64,000 bases of DNA. It comes from Gemmatimonas phototrophica. Lineage in GTDB: Bacteria > Gemmatimonadota > Gemmatimonadetes > Gemmatimonadales > Gemmatimonadaceae. A program made the position numbers and the translations under genes. Under the pieces are notes generated by a model that saw only the letters and a program-made list of their open reading frames with translations, was not told the DNA's origin and made no database searches. Positions 17,783 to 27,069 of the stretch are shown here, piece after piece; the stretch's first letter is position 1; every line of letters begins with the position of its first letter. The stretch is from assembly GCF_000695095.2 (NCBI RefSeq), contig NZ_CP011454.1:1612001-1676000 (forward strand). The letters are read 5' to 3'.

Positions 17783-19105
17783 TCAGCTCCGGATTCTCCC
17801 CTTCGCCCGCGTCACCACATTGCCCGCCAGCAACCCGGCCGCGAGCGAAATGCCCACAATGGCCACGCGGAAACCGGTCTGGATTCCGGTCTCCACTTCC
17901 TGGCCGAGCAGCGACGTCATGCTGCGAAAGCCAATACTGCCGGGCACCAGGATGAGCAGTCCGGGCACCTGCGTGACCATCGCCACTCCGCGACGGGCCC
18001 GTGCCAACAGGGTGCTGCCGGCGCTCACCACGAAGGCGCCAAGGAACGCGCCGAGTTCTTCGCCAACGGCGGCGCCGGCCAGCTTGCTGGTGACATAGGC
18101 GGCGGCACAGGCCATCACAATGAGCGGCGCGTCCGTGGGACGCGCACTCAAGAGCACCGTGAAGGCCAGTGGCGCCACCACCAGCCCAGCCCATTCAGCC
18201 CACACCGGCAACACCGAGCGTGGCAGTGCGCCGGCGAGCATGGGAAACACATCGCGCAGCGCCTCGCCCGCCACCCCGCCGGCTTTGGCACCCAAGGCCA
18301 GTCCAAATCCCAGGCCAAGGAACGTGACAATGGCCCCGCTCAATCGCGCGGTGCCCGAGGCAAGGTGACGCGTAGACAGCTCGGTAAGCGCCACGGTAAA
18401 CGTGAGCCCCGGCAGCAATACGGCCAGCCCGGCCAGCGACGTGGCGTACCCGGTGCGCGTACGCAGCACCCCGTCCAGCGTGAAGGCCAGCGCACTGACG
18501 ACGAAGGCCGCCAGTGGTTCGGTGACATGGCGGGTGTTCTCGCTGCGCGAGGCAAGGATGGAGGTGATGGCCGTAACGAGACCAAGGAGCGACGCCACCA
18601 GGACATCACCTGCCCGGACCTTCAGAAAGCAGGCAATGGCCGCCGACGACAGCACGAACGCCACCATCACCAGCCATTCGGGATAGACGGGCGGTTGCGC
18701 GTCCATGACCTCAATGCGCCGCAGCCCTTCGGCCGGCGTGATCTCGCCGTCCATGACCTGACGGGTGATGGCTCCCAGTTGGGAAAGGTGCCCCAGATTG
18801 GGTTGCCCGGGCTCAACCCGTAGCAGGTGGACCCGCTGCTGTTCGAGATCGCCGATGCCCACCATAATGCTGGTGGGGGTGGAGAAAAACTCCGCCTGCA
18901 CGCCCAGTTGCTGGGCCAGGACGGAGAGGGTGGCTTCGAGTCGATGAGCCGGTGTGCCGTGCTGGTGTAACTGGCGGGCCAACTGCAGGATGAATCGCCG
19001 CGCCGCGGCAAACTCCGCCGACTCCACCGCGCCGGTCGGGGGCCGGCGGTCGAGGGGAACCAGTTCGAGGGCGTCCGCCGGTGGCGTGGGTCGCAAAACA
19101 CTCAT
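17783..19105 (-). CDS. thrE: Threonine/serine exporter family protein (ThrE-type)
   Basis: A 440-residue protein with a soluble N-terminal half (about 35-150) containing LHQHGTPAHRLEATLSVLAQ and a Trp/Phe-poor beta segment, then about ten membrane helices. This is the fused form of the two ThrE domains (DUF1212 followed by DUF3815), as in Corynebacterium ThrE, which exports threonine and serine using the proton gradient. Conserved features are PGLLILVPGSIGFRSMTSLL near the C-terminus and LLPGLTFTVALTELSTRHL in the first membrane domain. It is divergent from the FKBP lipoprotein gene, with a 150-bp intergenic region. The real substrate in this organism is not known. Confidence 0.88.
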   Translation of the reverse strand: MSVLRPTPPADALELVPLDRRPPTGAVESAEFAAARRFILQLARQLHQHGTPAHRLEATLSVLAQQLGVQAEFFSTPTSIMVGIGDLEQQRVHLLRVEPGQPNLGHLSQLGAITRQVMDGEITPAEGLRRIEVMDAQPPVYPEWLVMVAFVLSSAAIACFLKVRAGDVLVASLLGLVTAITSILASRSENTRHVTEPLAAFVVSALAFTLDGVLRTRTGYATSLAGLAVLLPGLTFTVALTELSTRHLASGTARLSGAIVTFLGLGFGLALGAKAGGVAGEALRDVFPMLAGALPRSVLPVWAEWAGLVVAPLAFTVLLSARPTDAPLIVMACAAAYVTSKLAGAAVGEELGAFLGAFVVSAGSTLLARARRGVAMVTQVPGLLILVPGSIGFRSMTSLLGQEVETGIQTGFRVAIVGISLAAGLLAGNVVTRAKGRIRS

Positions 19106-19255
19106 GGTGAGTGAGCGTACATGGAACCGGACGTCCCGCGCAACGGGAAACCGGATATCTTTAAGAGGTTATGAGCGTCGCCGGGTGACTTTCCGGCGAG
19201 CCGTGTTGTTCACCGGATGCCCGCCGCATCCGTCCGCTTCTTCAGCCGTCAGGAC

Positions 19256-19747
19256 ATGTCGCTACTTCAGTCGCTCCGCTCGTTTGCTCGTCGCGTTACG
19301 CCCATGATCGGGGCGGTGGCGTTGATGTCTGCTTGCAGTACCGCCGAAAGTACGGCCCCAAACATTCCATCCAATCCCGCCGTGGAAACGTACGCGTCTG
19401 CAACTGGGGTGGTCATCGCGCAGATGACCAAGGTCAACGAAAACCTTTACGTCCGCGATGCGCTGGTCGGTACCGGCGCCGAAGCGGTGGCTGGCAGGCG
19501 TATTTCCGTGGCGTACAAGGGCATGCTCACCAACGGGCAGGTGTTTGACCAGGGCACCATTTCCTTCAATCTCGGCGTCGGCGAAGTGATTCCGGGATGG
19601 GATCAGGGTGTGGTCGGCATGAAGGTGGGTGGCTCACGCAAGCTGGTTATCGGCTCCAACCTCGCCTACGGTAACCGCGGCGCGGGTGGTGCCATTCCGC
19701 CCAACGCGACGTTGGTGTTCGACGTGACACTGAACGGAGTGCAGTGA
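19256..19747 (+). CDS. FKBP-type peptidyl-prolyl cis-trans isomerase, lipoprotein
   Basis: A 163-residue protein. The N-terminus has a lipoprotein signal with lipobox MSAC and the acylated Cys27, so it should be anchored in an envelope membrane. Residues about 60-163 are an FKBP domain: SVAYKGMLTNGQVFDQG, FNLGVGEVIPGWDQGVVGMK, KLVIGSNLAYGNRGAGG and IPPNATLVFDVTL. These enzymes assist proline isomerisation in extracytoplasmic proteins. I start it at ATG 19256 because this gives a well-placed signal; a GTG/ATG 39 bp upstream is also open. Its stop overlaps the start of the amidohydrolase gene (TGATG), so the two are probably co-translated. Confidence 0.9.
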   Translation: MSLLQSLRSFARRVTPMIGAVALMSACSTAESTAPNIPSNPAVETYASATGVVIAQMTKVNENLYVRDALVGTGAEAVAGRRISVAYKGMLTNGQVFDQGTISFNLGVGEVIPGWDQGVVGMKVGGSRKLVIGSNLAYGNRGAGGAIPPNATLVFDVTLNGVQ

Positions 19748-21354
19748 TGCGCGCCTTCTGGCGCCTGGGACTACCCGTCGGCCTTCTGGCCGGCGGGTTT
19801 TTCTTTGCCCGTACCGAGCTGCCGGCGCGTACCCAGGGCGTGGACCTGCTCATCGTGAACGGGACTGTGATTGACGGTACCAACACGCCGGGGCGCGTGG
19901 CTGATGTTGCGGTGCGCGGCGACCGCATTGTGGCGGTGGGCGCCAATCTGTCGCGCGCCGGTGCCACGCGCATTGTGGACGCCACGGGTAAAGTGGTCTC
20001 ACCGGGCTTCATTGACCTGCACGCGCATCTTGAGCCACTGCTTGATATGCCGCTCATGGAAAGCGCGATGCGGCAAGGCGTCACGTTTGCACTGGGCGGC
20101 CCCGATGGCGGCTCGCCGCTGCCGCTGGCCCCGTACATGGACAGCGTGCGTACGGCGAAGCCGGGCATCAACGTGGGCTACCTCGTTGGGCACAACGATA
20201 TCCGGCGCAGTGTGCTGGGCATGGCCGCGCGCGCACCCAACGCCGCCGAACTGGCGCGCATGAAGCAGCTGGTGGCACAGGCCATGGGGCAGGGCGCCTT
20301 TGGGTTGAGCACCGGATTGCTGTATCTGCCGGGTACGTACTCACATGTGGACGAGGTGATTGCGTTGTCGCAGAGTGCCGCCGACAGTGGTGGCATTTAC
20401 ACGTCGCACTTGCGCAAGGAAGGCATCGGCCTGCTCGATGGTGTGGGTGAGGCGCTGGAGATTGGCCGACGCGCGAAAATCCCCGTGGTCCTCACACACC
20501 ACAAGGCCGTGGGGCAGCAGATGTGGGGCAAGAGTGTGCTTACGCTGGCCATGGTGGACAGCGCGCGCAAAGCGGGTACCGATGTCATGATCGATCAGTA
20601 TCCGTACACCGCCACGCATACCAACCTTGGTGTACTGGTGCCAAGCTGGGCCATGGCGGGTGGCGACGCCGAGTTCCGTCAGCGTCTGGCGGTGCCGGCG
20701 CTCAAGGACAGCATTACGCGCGGCATCATCTTCAACATCTTGAACGATCGTGGCGGCGGCGATCTGGCGCGTGTGCAGTTCTCTCGTGTGAACTGGGACA
20801 AGACCCTGGAAGGCAAAACGCTCAAGGACTGGGCCGCGCGGCGCAACCTTGCACCAACGCCCGAGAACGGCGCGCAACTGGTGCTCGACGCAATGCTCAA
20901 GGGCGGTGCCAACGCCATCTATCATGTGCTCGACGAAGGCGATGTGCGACGCATCATGGCGTCGCCGTTCATGATGGTGGCCAGCGATGGACGCTTGTCG
21001 CGCCCCGGTGATGGTCATCCGCACCCGCGCGCGTATGGCACCTTCCCGCGCGTGCTGGGCGAGTATGTGCGTAACCAAAAGCTGCTGTCGCTGGAGTTGG
21101 CCATTCACAAAATGACCCAGATGCCGGCGCAGCGGCTGCGCCTGACCGACCGTGGGGTCATCAAGGCGGGCGCCGTGGCCGATCTGGTGGTGTTCGACGC
21201 CAACACCGTGAAGGATCAGGCCACCTTTACCGAACCGCACCAGTATCCCACGGGCATTGAGACGGTGATCGTGAATGGCACGATGGCGGTGGAGCGTGGG
21301 AAAGCCACCGGCGCCCGGGCCGGGCGGGTGGTGTTGCGGCAGGCGCGAAAGTAG
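19747..21354 (+). CDS. Secreted amidohydrolase, N-acyl-D-amino-acid deacylase (D-aminoacylase) family
   Basis: A 535-residue protein with an N-terminal hydrophobic signal-like segment (LPVGLLAGGFFFARTELPAR), then an amidohydrolase (composite beta-barrel) domain starting VDLLIVNGTVIDGTNTPGR. Metal ligands are in PGFIDLHAHLEP and in VVLTHHKAVG. The family motif GLSTGLLYLPGTYS, DQYPYTATHTNL and SDGRLSRPGDGHPHPRAYGT are conserved in D-aminoacylases and related dihydroorotase-like hydrolases. The expected reaction is release of an acyl group from N-acyl-D-amino acids, perhaps from peptidoglycan-derived or other D-amino-acid compounds; the substrate is inferred only. It is coupled to the FKBP gene by a TGATG overlap and is followed by two hairpins (21360-21406). 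Confidence 0.85.
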   Translation: MRAFWRLGLPVGLLAGGFFFARTELPARTQGVDLLIVNGTVIDGTNTPGRVADVAVRGDRIVAVGANLSRAGATRIVDATGKVVSPGFIDLHAHLEPLLDMPLMESAMRQGVTFALGGPDGGSPLPLAPYMDSVRTAKPGINVGYLVGHNDIRRSVLGMAARAPNAAELARMKQLVAQAMGQGAFGLSTGLLYLPGTYSHVDEVIALSQSAADSGGIYTSHLRKEGIGLLDGVGEALEIGRRAKIPVVLTHHKAVGQQMWGKSVLTLAMVDSARKAGTDVMIDQYPYTATHTNLGVLVPSWAMAGGDAEFRQRLAVPALKDSITRGIIFNILNDRGGGDLARVQFSRVNWDKTLEGKTLKDWAARRNLAPTPENGAQLVLDAMLKGGANAIYHVLDEGDVRRIMASPFMMVASDGRLSRPGDGHPHPRAYGTFPRVLGEYVRNQKLLSLELAIHKMTQMPAQRLRLTDRGVIKAGAVADLVVFDANTVKDQATFTEPHQYPTGIETVIVNGTMAVERGKATGARAGRVVLRQARK

Positions 21355-21359
21355 GGGCC

Positions 21360-21406
21360 GGGGGCGAGCGAATCGCCCCCGAACACGGGCGCCAAACTGG
21401 CGCCCG
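21360..21406. terminator. Two strong tandem hairpins after the amidohydrolase gene
   Basis: Hairpin 1 is GGGGGCGA-GCGAA-TCGCCCCC (21360-21380). Hairpin 2 is CGGGCGCC-AAACT-GGCGCCCG (21386-21406). Both are perfect 8-bp stems with 5-nt loops and lie 6 and 32 bp after the stop codon. No T-run follows, so a classical Rho-independent terminator is not certain; they could instead protect the 3' end or mark a repeat element. Confidence 0.5.
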
Positions 21407-21458
21407 CGCTCGCGGCCGGCATATTCGGCGGAGTCCATCAACCGACCGCCGAGGGTTT

Positions 21459-23528
21459 ATGCGTAAAGGCTTGCTGGGGGCGACCGTTGTCGCCCTGTTC
21501 GTGCCGTGTGTCATGGTCGCGCAACCGCGCGGCCTCGACGATACCGATATCATGCGCCTCAAAGCGGTGGGCGGCGTTGCGCTGTCGCCCGACGGCGCCA
21601 AGGTGCTGTACACCATTTCCGCCTGGGAGCATCCGGCGGCACGAGGCGACACGGCGTTGGGTGACCGCCACGAGCGCCGGTCTCACGTGTGGCTCGTTCC
21701 GGCCGCAGGCGGCACGCCGCGCCAGCTCACCTATGGTGAGCGCGGTGAATCGCAACCCAGCTGGTCTCCCGATGGCAGTACCATTGCGTTTGTTACCGCG
21801 CGAGGTGCCGGCACTGGTGACGATGCGCCGCGCCCGCAGTTGTGGATCTTGCCTGCCGATGGCGGTGAAGCGCGGCAACTCACCACCGCGCGCGACGGCG
21901 TGTCCGGGTATGCGTGGTCACCCGACGGATCACACATCGCGTTCTTGACGACCGATACGCTCACGCGCGAGCAGGAAGCCAAGCGCCGTCGCCGCGATGA
22001 TCCGCAGGTGTACGAAGGCGACTTCCGGCTGAGCCACATCTGGGTGGTGCAGATCGCCAGTGGCAAGGCCACCAAGGTCACAAGCGGCGCCTTCACCGTG
22101 AGCGGCGCTCCCAGCTGGTCGCCGGATGCCAAGCGGCTGGCCTTTGCGGCGTCGCCCACGCCCATGATTCGGGACGAACGGCGCGACGCGTACGTGGCCG
22201 ATGTCGCCACGCAAACGATTGAGCGCATTACCACCACGAACGATGTGGAGGGGACGCCGCAGTTTTCTCCCGACGGCAAACTGCTCGCGTACGCCATGTT
22301 GCCGCACGAATTTGTGCCGCACAAGGACGGCATCATGCCACGCACGCTGCGCAATGCCAAGCTGGTGACCTACGATCTCGCCACGCGCACGCTCACCAAT
22401 CTCGGCCGTCCCGACTTTGACGTGAGTGCCGGCCAGCCGCGTTGGTCGCCCGATGGCAAGGAGTTGTGGTTTACCGCGAGTGATCGGGTGTATCAGTCGC
22501 TGTACGCCTACGACTTTGCCATGCGCAATTACGTCAAGCGGTCTCGCAATGCACTGGTGGGTGGCCTCTCGTCCAGCAAGGATGGGCGGACCCTGGCACT
22601 CACTCTGGATGCGGCCGACATGCCCGCCGAGGTGTATGTGCAGCAGGGGGCGGAGTGGGCGCCGCGCCGCATTACGACCACCAACGGCTGGCTGGCCGAA
22701 CGCACGCTGGGCAAGAGCGAAGTGCTGACGTGGAAGTCGAAGGATGGCAAGGAAGTCGAAGGGGTGCTGCTGTATCCGGTAGGCTACCAGCCGGGTACCA
22801 AGGTGCCGCTGGTGGTGTCGGCGCACGGCGGCCCGACTGGGGCGCACACGAATGGCTTCAAGGGAGGCACGAGCCCTGGCCAAACGTATGCAGCGCGCGG
22901 GTGGGCCGTGCTGTATCCCAACCCGCGCGGTTCCACCGGCTATGGCGAGTGGTGGATGCACGCCAACACCAACGATTGGGGCGGTGGCGACTACCGCGAC
23001 ATCATGACCGGTGTGGACGCGGTCATTGCGCGTGGCATCGCCGACTCCAGCAAGATGGCTTTCGAAGGGTGGAGCTACGGCGGGTACATGACCAGCTGGG
23101 TGGTGTCGCAGACCGGGCGCTTCAAGTCGGCCATGATGGGCGCCGGGTTGCCGTCGCTGCTCAGCATGGCCGGTACGACCGACATTCCGGGGTACATCAA
23201 TACGTTCTTCGGGCAGCCGCAGTACGACGGGTCCATTGTAAACGCCAACATCCGCAAGTATCTGGAGCGGTCGGGCATTTCGTATAGCGACAAGGTCACT
23301 ACGCCGCTGCTCATTCTGCACGGCGGCAACGATGAGCGGGTGCCCATTGGGCAGCCCATGGAGTTCTATCGGGCGCTCAAGGACCGCGGCAAGACCACCG
23401 AGCTGGTGTTCTACCCGCGCGAAGGGCATGGGCTCTCGGAGTACTACCACCAGCTCGACCGCATGAAGCGCGAGTACGAGTGGCTGGCGAAGTTCACGCT
23501 GGGGCAGGGGACGCGAACGGCGATGTAG
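21459..23528 (+). CDS. S9-family serine peptidase (prolyl oligopeptidase/acylaminoacyl peptidase-like), secreted
   Basis: A 689-residue protein with a signal peptide (about 1-21, cut near VAQ-P). The first about 400 residues form a beta-propeller of PD40-like blades (ALSPDGAKVLY, PSWSPDGSTIAF, YAWSPDGSHIAF, PSWSPDAKRLAF, PQFSPDGKLLAY). The C-terminal part is an alpha/beta hydrolase: GWSYGGYM with Ser539, GNDERVPIGQ with Asp625 and GHGLS with His657 form the catalytic triad. Such enzymes cleave short peptides in the periplasm or outside the cell. The spacing of the triad and the propeller are complete. It stands alone, between hairpins at 21360-21406 and 23540-23569. Confidence 0.93.
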   Translation: MRKGLLGATVVALFVPCVMVAQPRGLDDTDIMRLKAVGGVALSPDGAKVLYTISAWEHPAARGDTALGDRHERRSHVWLVPAAGGTPRQLTYGERGESQPSWSPDGSTIAFVTARGAGTGDDAPRPQLWILPADGGEARQLTTARDGVSGYAWSPDGSHIAFLTTDTLTREQEAKRRRRDDPQVYEGDFRLSHIWVVQIASGKATKVTSGAFTVSGAPSWSPDAKRLAFAASPTPMIRDERRDAYVADVATQTIERITTTNDVEGTPQFSPDGKLLAYAMLPHEFVPHKDGIMPRTLRNAKLVTYDLATRTLTNLGRPDFDVSAGQPRWSPDGKELWFTASDRVYQSLYAYDFAMRNYVKRSRNALVGGLSSSKDGRTLALTLDAADMPAEVYVQQGAEWAPRRITTTNGWLAERTLGKSEVLTWKSKDGKEVEGVLLYPVGYQPGTKVPLVVSAHGGPTGAHTNGFKGGTSPGQTYAARGWAVLYPNPRGSTGYGEWWMHANTNDWGGGDYRDIMTGVDAVIARGIADSSKMAFEGWSYGGYMTSWVVSQTGRFKSAMMGAGLPSLLSMAGTTDIPGYINTFFGQPQYDGSIVNANIRKYLERSGISYSDKVTTPLLILHGGNDERVPIGQPMEFYRALKDRGKTTELVFYPREGHGLSEYYHQLDRMKREYEWLAKFTLGQGTRTAM

Positions 23529-23539
23529 TACCAGGGCAT

Positions 23540-23569
23540 TGGGGCGGCGGAGTGATCTCCGCCGCCCCA
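23540..23569 (+). terminator. Rho-independent-like terminator after the S9 peptidase gene
   Basis: A perfect 13-bp stem TGGGGCGGCGGAG/CTCCGCCGCCCCA with a TGAT loop, 12 bp after the stop codon, followed by TGTGTTTATAC. The stem is strong and the downstream stretch is moderately T-rich, so termination is likely. Confidence 0.7.
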
Positions 23570-23643
23570 TGTGTTTATACGCGTTGAAAGGGTGATGCGC
23601 GCGCGATTCTGATGACATGCGCGTGCGATGGCGGCGATACCAT

Positions 23644-25257
23644 ATGTCCATGCTCGCCGCCGCCCCTTCCGCCGCCGTTCTTGGCATCGACGCCCTTGAC
23701 GTGCTCGTCGAGGTGCATGTAGCCAATGGGCTACCTCAATGGACGCTGGTGGGCTTGGCCGCGACGGCGGTGAAAGAGAGCCGCGACCGTGTACACGCGG
23801 CGCTGGCCAATAGCGGGTTCAGTGTACCGCCCCGACGGGTCACAGTCTCCTTGCAACCCGGAGATCTGCCCAAGACCGGGACGGCATACGACCTCCCCAT
23901 CGCCCTCGCGCTGCTCGCGGCCAGCGGTCAGTTGCCACCCGAGTGTTTACTCGACACCTGCGCAGTGGGCGAACTGGGATTGGATGGTCAACTACGCGCA
24001 GTGCGTGGGGTGCTTGCTGTGGCGCGGCACGTGGCGGCGACCAGCAACGCCCTGCTCATTGTGCCGCCGGAAAATCTGGCCGAAGCCATGCGGGTGCCCA
24101 ATGCGCGGGCCACTGCGCCCCGTACGCTGGGGGAGCTGGTGAACGCCTTGCGTGATGGCACCGCGCGGGCCGATCGCCCGACACGACACGTGGTTGCCGC
24201 CACACACGACGTGCCGGATCTCTCTGATGTCGTAGGGCAGGAGTTTGCCGCACGTGCGCTCGAAATCGCGGCGGCGGGCGCACATAACTTGTTGCTCGTG
24301 GGCCCACCAGGCGCCGGCAAAACCATGCTCGCGCGACGACTGCCTGGCATCTTGCCACCGCTCGACGAACAGGAAGCGCTTGAAGTGCTGGCCATTCACT
24401 CCGTGGCCGGCCTGCTGGGTCCCGCCGACCAACAGCTGCTCAGCCACGCCAGACCATTTCGCGCCCCGCACCACTCCATCTCAACCGCCGGGCTGGTGGG
24501 CGGCGGCGGGTGGCCGCGTCCCGGTGAGGTGAGTCTCGCGCATCACGGGGTACTCTTTCTCGACGAACTCTCGCTCTTCCCGCGGCACACGTTGGAAGCG
24601 CTCCGACAACCGCTTGAAGATGGCAGTGTGGTGGTGGCCCGCGCCGCGCGAGCCATGCGCTTTCCGTCGCGCTTTGCGTTGGTGGCGGCCAGTAACCCGT
24701 GCCCCTGCGGCTACGCCGGGTGTGAGGATAAACCATGCCGCTGTTCCGTGGCCGATCTCGAACGGCATCGCACGCGGCTGTCGGGTCCGCTGGCCGATCG
24801 CATTGATCTGCATGTGCACGTGCAACGCGTTCCCCCGGCGGCGCTGGCCGAACACGGGGCGCACGCGCCCGCCGAACGCTTAGCCACGGTGCGTGAACGG
24901 GTGCTACGCGCCCGCGAGCGACAGCGGGCCCGATACGCGCACACCGCCACCGCGCAGGCGGGCACTCACGCCGCGATGGCCGGAGTCAACAATGCGTCGG
25001 CGCCCACGCGCCTGATCGCCCCTGCTGCGCGCCTCGAACCGGCGGCCCGCGCTCTGCTCGTGCGCGCTGCCGACAAGCTGTCGCTCTCCGCGCGTTCGTA
25101 TCACCGCGTGCTGCGCGTAGCGCGCACCATTGCCGATCTCGATGACCTGGAAGTCGTGACCAGCACGCACATTGGCGAGGCGCTGCGCTTCCGGCCAATC
25201 AACAGTACGCACGAGGAGGGTGCCTCCCACGGGATGCTCCAGGCCGGCGTGGAATAG
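23644..25257 (+). CDS. comM: YifB/ComM-family AAA+ ATPase (Mg-chelatase-like)
   Basis: A 537-residue protein. The N-terminal Lon-S5-like segment (about 5-165) includes VEVHVANGLPQWTLVGLA and RVTVSLQPGDLPKTGTAYDL. The AAA+ core has Walker A GPPGAGKTML (Lys226), Walker B LFLDELSLF, and the cysteine-rich insert NPCPCGYAGCEDKPCRCS, a probable Zn site. The C-terminal Mg-chelatase-like helices end in ARSYHRVLRVARTIADLDD. ComM is known as a hexameric branch-migration helicase that aids integration of transformed DNA. I use ATG 23644; ATG 23617 adds nine residues and is less likely. It stands alone here, with no other competence gene in view. Confidence 0.92.
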   Translation: MSMLAAAPSAAVLGIDALDVLVEVHVANGLPQWTLVGLAATAVKESRDRVHAALANSGFSVPPRRVTVSLQPGDLPKTGTAYDLPIALALLAASGQLPPECLLDTCAVGELGLDGQLRAVRGVLAVARHVAATSNALLIVPPENLAEAMRVPNARATAPRTLGELVNALRDGTARADRPTRHVVAATHDVPDLSDVVGQEFAARALEIAAAGAHNLLLVGPPGAGKTMLARRLPGILPPLDEQEALEVLAIHSVAGLLGPADQQLLSHARPFRAPHHSISTAGLVGGGGWPRPGEVSLAHHGVLFLDELSLFPRHTLEALRQPLEDGSVVVARAARAMRFPSRFALVAASNPCPCGYAGCEDKPCRCSVADLERHRTRLSGPLADRIDLHVHVQRVPPAALAEHGAHAPAERLATVRERVLRARERQRARYAHTATAQAGTHAAMAGVNNASAPTRLIAPAARLEPAARALLVRAADKLSLSARSYHRVLRVARTIADLDDLEVVTSTHIGEALRFRPINSTHEEGASHGMLQAGVE

Positions 25258-25319
25258 CCTCCTGGAACGCCGGCTGACAAACCTGCCCGTTTCGCCAAAA
25301 GCGTCCCTGAACCGTCTCG

Positions 25320-26951
25320 TCAGGCCGCCCGACTGGAGCTGATGCTGCTGCCGTGCCGGTGCAAACGATTGGCCATTTCATCAAGTTGCGCTGCCTGTCC
25401 CACCAGTTCCGTCGCGGCGGCGGCGCCTTCCTCGGCGTGGCTCGCCACCCGTTGTGTGCCGGAGGTTACCTCGATCAATTGCGCATTCATGCGTTCGAGC
25501 GAGGATTGCTGTTGACGCAGTTCGGTGGTCGCAACGTCCATGCCGGCTGCGGTTGCCGCCACCGCGTCGTTGACCTGTTGCACGACCGTATCCGTGGATG
25601 TCGCCAGCGCGTGACAGCGATTCGTGGCCGATACCACTGCTGAAACGGTATCGGCCGTTTGCCGGGCCGCTTCCGATGAGCGCAGCGCCAAGGCTCCAAC
25701 TTCATCGGCGACAACCGCGAAGCCCCGACCGGCGTCGCCAGCCCGCGCGGCTTCAACCGCCGCGTTGAGAGCGAGCAGACGCGTCTGAAACGCAATCTCA
25801 TCAATCGTGCGCACGATGCGTGCCGCCTCTCCGGCGGCACGGGTAGCCTCAACGGTGGTTGAGAGAAGCGTCCGCACCTGCATGCCACCCGTATCGAGTT
25901 GCGCCGACGCGTCGATAGTCCGTTCCCGCACGTGTTCCACCTGCTTCCGGATCCCATTGGCGTTGGCGGTTGCCTGTTGCAGCGCAACCGCAAATGTGTC
26001 TACGGCAGCCGCCTGGGCCGTGCTGTCCAACGCTAGGTCGGTGCCCGCTGCTTCGAGTTGCTCACCGGCGTTGCGTACCTCGTCGGCCGCGGCACGCACT
26101 TCTGCGGCGGTTTCCGTGAGCGCAGCGGCGCAACGATTTACAGAACCTGCCAGTTCGCCGAACGCGCCGGGACGCGAAGCGTCCATGCGTGCTGACAGGT
26201 CCCCGCGCGACACGGCATCCAGTACGCGTTGCGTGTCCGTCAGCGGAGTGCGTACGCTACGTACAATGTCATCAAGTGCTTCGCGCAAGTCGGCAAAAAC
26301 ACCATATGACAGGCTGGTTGCAGGGCGGTCGCCAAGGTCTCCGCTTGCGGTGGAACGAGCACGGTGCGTGGCATCGGCCACCACATGGGCCAAGGTGTTC
26401 TGCAGCGATGTCATCGAGGCGACCAGTCGATCCTCCTCACCACGGACAGCGATGTTGCCATTCACGTCTCCACGGGCGAGACGCGTCGCGGCATCCGCGA
26501 CACCCCGCTCGGCGTCGCGCAGCGCGACCATGGCAAGTGCGATACGCTGCACCTCGTCCTCTTTCGGCGGTTCGGCGATGTCGATATCCAGATTGCCGCA
26601 GGCAAGGGCCTTCGCATTATCCGCCAGGACGGTGAGCGGTTGCATCGCTCGGCGCAGCAACACGTGAATCACAACCCCGATCATGACCACACACGCGAGG
26701 CACGCCAGGCCGATGATAACGGTAAGCTGATTCGCCGAGGCGAACAGGTCGGCCGTTACCCGCGGAGCAACGTCCGCTGGGAGGAGACTGGACAGTTCCT
26801 TGGCGCGCGCCGCGGCATCATTCCGAAGGGCAGCAGCAACGGCTCCCGCGGCCAGAAAGACCGCGGGTATAGCTCCGAGCGTGATTTGTCGGGTTGTTCG
26901 GCTAGCAAGTGTAGTGGCCATATTCCATCGCGCCCGTGGCAATGTGCACAA
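25320..26951 (-). CDS. Methyl-accepting chemotaxis-type protein with a tandem HAMP array
   Basis: A 543-residue protein with two N-terminal helices (about 25-45 and 75-97) and only about 30 residues between them, so there is no real periplasmic sensor domain. After helix 2 come about four HAMP-like units (around 100-280; for example [58 protein letters not shown]). The signalling hairpin tip is [21 protein letters not shown] followed by [18 protein letters not shown], the MCP signature that contacts CheA and CheW. No CheR-docking pentapeptide is present at the C-terminus. The listed start is TTG; ATG 26921 ([10 protein letters not shown]) is a strong alternative and lacks the first ten residues. 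No che genes are nearby. Confidence 0.88.
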   Translation of the reverse strand: MCTLPRARWNMATTLASRTTRQITLGAIPAVFLAAGAVAAALRNDAAARAKELSSLLPADVAPRVTADLFASANQLTVIIGLACLACVVMIGVVIHVLLRRAMQPLTVLADNAKALACGNLDIDIAEPPKEDEVQRIALAMVALRDAERGVADAATRLARGDVNGNIAVRGEEDRLVASMTSLQNTLAHVVADATHRARSTASGDLGDRPATSLSYGVFADLREALDDIVRSVRTPLTDTQRVLDAVSRGDLSARMDASRPGAFGELAGSVNRCAAALTETAAEVRAAADEVRNAGEQLEAAGTDLALDSTAQAAAVDTFAVALQQATANANGIRKQVEHVRERTIDASAQLDTGGMQVRTLLSTTVEATRAAGEAARIVRTIDEIAFQTRLLALNAAVEAARAGDAGRGFAVVADEVGALALRSSEAARQTADTVSAVVSATNRCHALATSTDTVVQQVNDAVAATAAGMDVATTELRQQQSSLERMNAQLIEVTSGTQRVASHAEEGAAAATELVGQAAQLDEMANRLHRHGSSISSSRAA

Positions 26952-27069
26952 ATCCCTCCTGAAGCAGTATCGGCGCGCTTGAACGATTCTGAAGTTCAGA
27001 ACATCAACTGGCCATGGGCCGAAGGGTAGCTGGTGCGTTCCAGGCTTTCGGGCGCCAGGATCTGCTCAC

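Noticed and set aside
21930-23726. A long minus-strand open frame opposite the S9 peptidase
   Set aside because: The plus strand carries a full catalytic triad and propeller. The opposite frame has no motifs and odd composition.
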